Assembly (NCBI GenBank): GCA_959027945.1
Contig: CAUFRO010000028.1
Span: 1 to 27,671 of the forward strand
DNA length: 27,671 nucleotides
Origin: an uncultured Collinsella sp.
Lineage (GTDB): Bacteria > Actinomycetota > Coriobacteriia > Coriobacteriales > Coriobacteriaceae
Reading direction: 5' to 3'
Numbering within the stretch: position 1 is the first letter of the stretch; every line of letters starts with the position of its first letter. The notes below the pieces were generated by a model that was not told where the DNA came from, searched no databases, and saw only the letters and a program-made list of their open reading frames with translations. The position numbers and the translations under genes are program-made. Positions 22,675-27,671 of the stretch are shown piece after piece.

Positions 22675-23778
22675 ATGAAGTTCACCGTCAGCCAGAGCTC
22701 GCTTACACAAGCCATCGGCGTCGTTATGAAGGGTGTCGCTTCGGCATCCACCCTTCCCATCCTGTCGGGCGTGCTCGTCAAGGCGCAAGACGGCATCTTG
22801 GAATTCCAGACCTCTAACTACACCATCTCGATCCGTCATCGCATCGCGGCGCATGTCGAAGAAGAGGGCGAGATGGTTATCCCCTGTAAGATGCTCTCCA
22901 ATATCACCAAGACTCTCCCCGATGCCCCGGTCACCTTTGAGCTGTCCGAGCGCCAGGTGCTGATCAGTTGCGAGAAGAGCTCGTTCCGCCTGAACACGCT
23001 CGATGCCAATGACTTCCCTGAGTTTCCGGCCTATGCCATCGAGAGTGCCGTGGAGCTGCCGACCGATATCTTGTCCGAGATGGTCGGCCGCGTGTGGCGC
23101 GTCACCTCGACCGACAAGGCTCGCCCCATCCTGGGCGGCGTGCACATGAAGGTCGAGAACAACACCGTGCGCCTGGTGGCGACCGATTCCTTCCGCTTGG
23201 CCGTGTGCGATACGCAGGTCGAGACCTCGACCCTCGAGGGCTCCTTTGAGCTCAACGTTCCGGCTGACGCCTTTAACGACGCACTGAACATCATGGCCAG
23301 CCAGGCGACCATCATGATCGGGGCTACCGACACCCAGGTCGTCTTTGAGGCCGGCAACACCACCTACGTGTCGCGTCGTATCGAGGGCGTGTACCCCAAC
23401 TACAAGCAGCTCATCCCCGATTCGTGCGTGACGAGCGTCAAGATTGACGTCGCCGCCTTTAACGCCGCCCTCAAGCGCGTGGCCGTTATCGCGAGCGCCA
23501 ACCCCGCCGTCAAGTTCGAGATCGATGTCGAGAACGGGCAGATGGGCCTGTCCTCCATTTCCAATGACCAGGACCTTGCGCAGGAGACGATCGATGTCGA
23601 GGCCGAGGGCGAGTCGGGCACCATCGCCTTCAACTACCACTACATCTTCGGCTGCCTCAATGCCCTGTCCAAGGAGAAGGAGATCACGCTGGAGCTCAAG
23701 AGCTACTCGCAGGCGGGCATCTTCAAGTCCTACGACAAGATCAACTACCTGTACCTGGTTATGCCGGTCCGCATCTAG
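22675..23778 (+). CDS. dnaN: DNA polymerase III beta sliding clamp
   Basis: 367 aa; ATG with GAAAGG about nine bases upstream. It forms a ring-shaped dimer around DNA and tethers the replicase. The three repeated clamp folds are visible in order. The first has T-L-P-I-L-S-G-V-L at about 27-35; the middle has R-P-I-L-G-G-V-H and A-T-D-S-F-R-L-A-V. The C-terminus is Y-L-Y-L-V-M-P-V-R-I, the conserved M-P-V/M-R end near the partner-binding cleft. Length is standard. recF begins 10 bp after its stop, so the two are co-transcribed. Confidence 0.97.
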   Translation: MKFTVSQSSLTQAIGVVMKGVASASTLPILSGVLVKAQDGILEFQTSNYTISIRHRIAAHVEEEGEMVIPCKMLSNITKTLPDAPVTFELSERQVLISCEKSSFRLNTLDANDFPEFPAYAIESAVELPTDILSEMVGRVWRVTSTDKARPILGGVHMKVENNTVRLVATDSFRLAVCDTQVETSTLEGSFELNVPADAFNDALNIMASQATIMIGATDTQVVFEAGNTTYVSRRIEGVYPNYKQLIPDSCVTSVKIDVAAFNAALKRVAVIASANPAVKFEIDVENGQMGLSSISNDQDLAQETIDVEAEGESGTIAFNYHYIFGCLNALSKEKEITLELKSYSQAGIFKSYDKINYLYLVMPVRI

Positions 23779-23788
23779 CAACCGCCCT

Positions 23789-24895
23789 ATGACCATGTTC
23801 GCCCGCGATCTTTCCGTCGCGCACTACCGCAGCTTCGATAGTTATCGCCTTGCCCTGGACGAGGGCGTGACGATACTTGCGGGACCCAACGCGGCGGGAA
23901 AGACCAATCTCATAGAGGCGCTGCAGCTGCTGACGAGCGGCGCCTCGTTTAGGCATCCGACCGCAGCCGAGCTCGTCCATGATGGCGTGGGCTCGTGCAA
24001 GGTCGAGCTGAGGCTCGAGGGCGACGGCCGCGTGCTTGATATGGGATTGAGCGTGGAGGACGGTAAGCGCTCGTTTAGCCGCAACGGCAAGAGGTGCTCT
24101 GCCGCCGGTGTGCGCGGGGCTCTGCCGAGCGTGCTGTTTTGCCCCGACCATCTGGACATGGTTAAGCGAGGCGCCAGTGTGCGCCGCGCCGCCCTCGATG
24201 ACTTTGGCATGCAGCTGAGCGCACGTTATGCCGATCTTGCGAGCACCTATGGACGCTGCGTGACCCAGCGTAACGCCCTGCTCAAGGAGACCTGGTGCTG
24301 TCGCGAGATGCTCGGCGCGTGGAACGATTCGATTGCCCGCGCGGGCTCGGCCCTGCTTGTGCACCGGTTGGCCCTGCTCGACCGGCTGGCGGGCCATGTG
24401 CACACTGCCTACGGGCAAGTGGCATCCGGTGAGGCTGCCAACGTGACCTATACGTCCACGCTGGGGGATTTGCCCCAGGTCGATGATCGCGAAGAGCTGA
24501 AGGGCTGGGCGTACGAGCGCATGCTGGCTGCCCTTGATGAGCACGCCGACGAGGAAATTCGCCGCGGCGTGACGTTGGTGGGACCGCATCGCGATGAGAT
24601 TGAGTTTACCGTGGCGGGTCGCTCCGCCCGTTCATTTGCCAGCCAAGGTCAGCAGCGAACGTTGGTTCTGGCCTGGAAGGTGGCGGAGGTGGCCGTGGCT
24701 CGCGATGTCCTGGGCACCGCCCCGTTGCTGCTTTTGGACGACGTGATGAGCGAACTCGACGGCGAACGCCGCGGTGCTTTTCTGCGGCTGATCGGCGATG
24801 ATATCCAGACGGTCATAACCACGACCAACCTGGGGTATTTTACCGATGACCTGCTTGATCGAGCCAAGGTGGTGAGCATGGGTGAGACGTGCTAA
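23789..24895 (+). CDS. recF: DNA replication and repair protein RecF
   Basis: 368 aa from the ATG at 23789; a second ATG at 23795 is equally possible since no clear ribosome site is present. It is an SMC-like ATPase that helps RecR/RecO load RecA at gaps. Walker A is G-P-N-A-A-G-K-T (32-39). The signature F-A-S-Q-G-Q-Q-R-T-L and Walker B L-L-L-L-D-D-V-M-S-E-L-D lie in the last third. Family length is normal. The frame is open upstream through dnaN, but those codons belong to dnaN. The following DUF721 gene overlaps its end by 14 bp. Confidence 0.95.
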   Translation: MTMFARDLSVAHYRSFDSYRLALDEGVTILAGPNAAGKTNLIEALQLLTSGASFRHPTAAELVHDGVGSCKVELRLEGDGRVLDMGLSVEDGKRSFSRNGKRCSAAGVRGALPSVLFCPDHLDMVKRGASVRRAALDDFGMQLSARYADLASTYGRCVTQRNALLKETWCCREMLGAWNDSIARAGSALLVHRLALLDRLAGHVHTAYGQVASGEAANVTYTSTLGDLPQVDDREELKGWAYERMLAALDEHADEEIRRGVTLVGPHRDEIEFTVAGRSARSFASQGQQRTLVLAWKVAEVAVARDVLGTAPLLLLDDVMSELDGERRGAFLRLIGDDIQTVITTTNLGYFTDDLLDRAKVVSMGETC

Positions 24896-25445
24896 TTACG
24901 AGCGCGAGAGCGAAACGGTTGCCTTCAGTGGATTTTTGAACGCAGAGCGTCAGCGCATCCTGGCGGCCGCGACACCTGAGCGCCGCGCGCAGATGGAGGC
25001 TGCCGAGGAGTCGCGCGCGGTCTATCGCGCGTGGAACGCGGTGTGCTCGGGCACGCGCGAGGGGCGGCATGTGACGGGCTTGCGCTACCTGCCCGAGTCC
25101 AATGAGCTGCTGGTATATCTCGATTCGCCCTCGTGGACGCAGGAAATGACGCTGTTGCGCGAGATCATCCGCGCGCGCATGGAGCGCGCCGGTGCGCATG
25201 TGGACGGCCTGGTGTTCAAAACCACCGCGCCGGGTCACACGCCGCCCGCCGCCAAGCAGCGCCTGCGCCCGGCGACGACCGAGCGCCCGCCGGCCCCGCA
25301 CGCCGACCTAAGTGAGGCCGAGCGCACCGAGATTGAGCGCCAAGTGGCGCCCATCGAAGACCAAAAACTGCGCGAGGCCCTCGAGAATGCCATGAGAGCC
25401 AGTGCCGAGTGGGCCAAGGGCGTAGAAAGCAAAAAAGAGCCTTAA
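24882..25445 (+). CDS. DUF721/DciA-family protein, predicted replicative-helicase loader
   Basis: 187 aa from a GTG at 24882 with AAGGTGG upstream. Residues about 45-115 match DUF721: W-N-A-V near the start, L-L-V-Y-L-D-S-P-S-W-T-Q-E-M, and a helix ending in V-D-G-L-V-F-K. A Pro/Arg-rich linker (about 118-140) and an acidic helical tail follow. DUF721 includes DciA, which loads DnaB in bacteria lacking DnaC/DnaI. Actinobacteria typically carry a DUF721 gene between recF and gyrB, as here. Overlap with recF implies coupled translation. Function is inferred from family and position. Confidence 0.85.
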   Translation: MRRANYERESETVAFSGFLNAERQRILAAATPERRAQMEAAEESRAVYRAWNAVCSGTREGRHVTGLRYLPESNELLVYLDSPSWTQEMTLLREIIRARMERAGAHVDGLVFKTTAPGHTPPAAKQRLRPATTERPPAPHADLSEAERTEIERQVAPIEDQKLREALENAMRASAEWAKGVESKKEP

Positions 25446-25471
25446 ATCGCATCTGGTGGCCTTGTAGAGCC

Positions 25472-25501
25472 AAATACCCTCGTTCCTGAGGGTATTTTTT
25501 T
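25472..25501 (+). terminator. Intrinsic terminator of the dnaN-recF-DUF721 unit
   Basis: A 10-bp perfect stem (25472-25481 with 25488-25497) has a 6-nt loop and runs into seven T's. It lies 26 bp past the DUF721 stop and separates this unit from gyrB, which must therefore have its own promoter in the following 50 bp. Confidence 0.9.
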
Positions 25502-25550
25502 ACGATAAACTAGTAAGGCTGTACACATTTTCTTGACTGAAGGAGGACGT

Positions 25551-27581
25551 GTGGCAAACGAAAACGATTACGATGGCGGCGAGATTAAGATTCTCGAAGG
25601 TCTCGAGGCCGTTCGTAAGCGCCCGGGCATGTATATCGGCTCGACGAGCGCCAGCGGTCTGCATCACCTGGTGTGGGAGATCGTTGACAACTCCGTCGAC
25701 GAGGCCATGGCCGGTTTCTGCACCGAGATCCAGGTGACGGTCCACGCCGACAACTCCATCACGGTCGTCGACAACGGGCGCGGCATCCCCGTCGACGAGC
25801 ACCCTGTTAAAAAGATCCCGACGCTCGAGGTCGTCATGACGATCTTGCACGCCGGCGGTAAGTTCGATAACTCGGCCTATAAGGTTTCGGGCGGCCTGCA
25901 CGGCGTTGGCATCTCCGTCGTCAACGCACTGTCCAAGCGCGTGGTCGTTCAGGTTCGTCGCGACGGCAACACCTACGAGATGGAGTTCTCGCGCGGCAAG
26001 ACCGTTAAGAAGATGGAGGTCGTGGGCACCTCGGATTCGACGGGCACCACCGTCACCTTCTGGCCCGACGACGAGATCTTCGAGACATGCATCTACGATT
26101 TCGATACGCTACACAACCGTCTGCAGGAGACGGCGTTCCTCAATAAGAACCTCAAAATCGTGCTGACTGACGAGCGCGAGTCTACTCCCCACGTGGAGGA
26201 GTTTTGCTACGAGGGCGGCATCATCGACTTCGTCAAGTTCCTTAACGAGGGCAAGGACGTCCCCGAGGCCTTTAAGGAGCCTATCTACATCGAGGGCAAA
26301 TCGGACCCGGACGCACCTGTGGCCAAGATGGGCGAGGTTGAGGTTTCCCTGCAGTGGAATAGCGGCTACGGCGAGAACGTCATGTCGTTTGCCAACGACA
26401 TCTACACCCCCGAGGGCGGCATGCACCTTGAGGGCTTCCGCACCGCGCTCACCCGCGTGATCAACGACTATGCGCGCAAGCAGAACCTGCTCAAGGAAAA
26501 AGACGCCAATCTGACCGGCGACGATGTGCGCGAGGGCCTTTCGGCCGTTATCTCGGTCAAGCTGCCCGATCCGCAGTTTGAGGGCCAGACCAAGGCCAAG
26601 CTCGGCAGCTCCTATATGCGCGCGCTGACGCTCAAGATCGTGACCGACGGCCTTGCCGATTACCTCGAGGAGCACCCTAAGCCCGCTCGCGAGATCGTCA
26701 AGAAGGCGCAGCAGGCCTGCAAGGCGCGCAATGCCGCCCGCAAGGCGCGCGAGGCGACCCGCCGCAAGAGCCTGCTCGAGACGGCGTCCCTGCCCGGTAA
26801 GCTCGCCGACTGCTCGGTGCGCGATGCCGAGCTGACCGAGCTCTTCATCGTAGAGGGCGACTCGGCAGGCGGTTCGGCCAAGGACGGCCGTCGCCGAGAC
26901 ATCCAGGCGATTCTGCCCCTGCGCGGCAAGATTTTGAACGTCGAGCGCGTTGGTGACCATCGCGCGTTCTCGAGTGACACCATCCAGTCGCTGATTACCG
27001 CGATCGGCTGCGGCGTCACGACGAGTGCCGGCGACGGCGGCGACTTCGATATCACCAAGGCGCGCTACCACAAGATCATCATCATGACCGATGCAGACGT
27101 CGACGGTGCGCATATCCGCATCCTGCTGCTGACGTTCTTCTACAAGTACATGCGTCCGCTGATCGATGCCGGCTACGTCTATGTTGCCTGCCCGCCCATC
27201 TTTGGCATTAAGGTGCGCAACAAGATCCACTACGTGTATCCCAACGGCCGCCAGCCCGAAGACGAGATCCTGCGTGACACCATCCAGAGCCTGGGCCTGA
27301 ACCCCGACGATAACGACGAGGACGGCAAGGCCAAGGACGGCAAGATTACCAAAAAGCGCAAGGGCTATACCGTCCAGCGCTACAAGGGTCTGGGCGAGAT
27401 GGACCCCAAGCAGCTCGCCTCGACGACGATGGACCCCAAGACCCGCATCCTGCAGCGTGTGTCGATCGAGGACGCCGTGGTGGCGGACCGCGCCGTGCGC
27501 GAGCTGATGGGTTCCGAGGTCGGCTATCGCCGCGAGTACATCGAGAAGCATGCACATGATGCACGATTCCTTGACGCTTAA
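25551..27581 (+). CDS. gyrB: DNA gyrase subunit B
   Basis: 676 aa from the GTG at 25551, directly after GAAGGAGG; the frame extends to a TTG at 25533 that would include the ribosome site. The GHKL ATPase motifs are W-E-I-V-D-N (N47), V-D-N-G-R-G-I-P (73-80) and S-G-G-L-H-G-V-G (113-120). The transducer follows. The TOPRIM domain has V-E-G-D-S-A-G-G-S-A-K, Q-A-I-L-P-L-R-G-K and M-T-D-A-D-V-D-G-A-H. The Q-A-I-L-P-L-R-G-K form and adjacency to gyrA favour GyrB over ParE. A short Asp/Lys-rich insertion precedes the conserved Y-K-G-L-G-E-M. It pairs with GyrA to introduce negative supercoils. Confidence 0.97.
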   Translation: MANENDYDGGEIKILEGLEAVRKRPGMYIGSTSASGLHHLVWEIVDNSVDEAMAGFCTEIQVTVHADNSITVVDNGRGIPVDEHPVKKIPTLEVVMTILHAGGKFDNSAYKVSGGLHGVGISVVNALSKRVVVQVRRDGNTYEMEFSRGKTVKKMEVVGTSDSTGTTVTFWPDDEIFETCIYDFDTLHNRLQETAFLNKNLKIVLTDERESTPHVEEFCYEGGIIDFVKFLNEGKDVPEAFKEPIYIEGKSDPDAPVAKMGEVEVSLQWNSGYGENVMSFANDIYTPEGGMHLEGFRTALTRVINDYARKQNLLKEKDANLTGDDVREGLSAVISVKLPDPQFEGQTKAKLGSSYMRALTLKIVTDGLADYLEEHPKPAREIVKKAQQACKARNAARKAREATRRKSLLETASLPGKLADCSVRDAELTELFIVEGDSAGGSAKDGRRRDIQAILPLRGKILNVERVGDHRAFSSDTIQSLITAIGCGVTTSAGDGGDFDITKARYHKIIIMTDADVDGAHIRILLLTFFYKYMRPLIDAGYVYVACPPIFGIKVRNKIHYVYPNGRQPEDEILRDTIQSLGLNPDDNDEDGKAKDGKITKKRKGYTVQRYKGLGEMDPKQLASTTMDPKTRILQRVSIEDAVVADRAVRELMGSEVGYRREYIEKHAHDARFLDA

Positions 27582-27592
27582 GAGGAGGTAAC

Positions 27593-27671
27593 GTGGCAGA
27601 CGATATCAACAATAACGAGGGTATGGACGAGGCCGGCGATGCCGGTATGCCCGATGATCTGAAGCGCCTGC
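27593..27671 (+). CDS. gyrA: DNA gyrase subunit A, 3'-partial (first 26 codons)
   Basis: A GTG at 27593 is preceded by AGAGGAGGT. The visible start is M-A-D-D-I-N-N-N followed by an acidic Gly/Asp-rich stretch ending D-L-K-R-L, resembling GyrA N-termini of this group ahead of the conserved core. The 11-bp gap after gyrB and the standard gyrB-gyrA order support the call. The catalytic core lies outside the window. Confidence 0.8.
   Translation, partial: MADDINNNEGMDEAGDAGMPDDLKRL

Noticed and set aside
22420..23796. 458-codon open frame opposite dnaN
   Set aside because: Antisense shadow of a certain housekeeping gene; it would also cover the trio and AT-rich origin elements.
26109..27557. 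482-codon open frame opposite gyrB
   Set aside because: Antisense shadow of gyrB with no recognisable family.
1..27671. CRISPR arrays, tRNA/rRNA genes, insertion sequences, prophage or toxin-antitoxin modules
   Set aside because: No spaced direct repeats, tRNA-like folds, transposase or phage domains were recognised by eye.

Overview
This window appears to be the replication-origin region of a high-GC, Gram-positive actinobacterium, most likely class Coriobacteriia and plausibly a Collinsella relative. That placement is an inference from memory of gene content. The supporting observations are the gene order rpmH-rnpA-yidD-yidC-khpB-rsmG-parA-parB on one side of the origin and dnaA-dnaN-recF-DUF721-gyrB-gyrA on the other, an LPxTG wall-anchored adhesin, D-Ala-D-Ala ligase, and frequent GTG starts. 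Genes left of about 19.0 kb down to 13.9 kb run leftward and genes right of 19.3 kb run rightward, the bidirectional layout expected around oriC.

Left accessory part (1-13.8 kb). A 5'-truncated sortase-anchored thioester/Cna-B adhesin is followed by a bidirectional terminator. Next is a leftward pair: a very large M28-peptidase-like membrane protein whose active site looks degenerate, and a small membrane protein. Then come two tandem rightward WYL regulators (PafBC-like) converging on a leftward ddl-dinG pair. The DinG-like protein joins a DnaQ-type exonuclease to a probable Fe-S helicase. A rightward rlmN follows.

Origin-proximal left arm (13.9-19.1 kb, all leftward). One unit is rsmG-parA-parB plus a small membrane protein, with three perfect parS sites between rsmG and parA. 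The other is the rpmH-rnpA-yidD-yidC-khpB operon with a clear sigma-A type promoter and a strong terminator.

Origin and right arm (19.1-27.7 kb). The origin looks bipartite. DnaA-box-like repeats with the extended core AGTTTTCAACAGGT lie both upstream (19.2 kb) and in the dnaA-dnaN spacer (22.45 kb). The spacer also carries a DnaA-trio-like array next to an AT-rich stretch. Between the upstream boxes and dnaA, 15 bp ahead of dnaA, sits an unusual gene coding for a GHKL ATPase, a Gln/Pro/Met-rich linker and a winged helix. Its reading frame contains two further DnaA-box-like sequences. This gene is the best candidate in the window for an undescribed function, a possible regulator of replication initiation. 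The right arm continues with dnaN, recF, a DciA-like DUF721 protein, gyrB and the first codons of gyrA.
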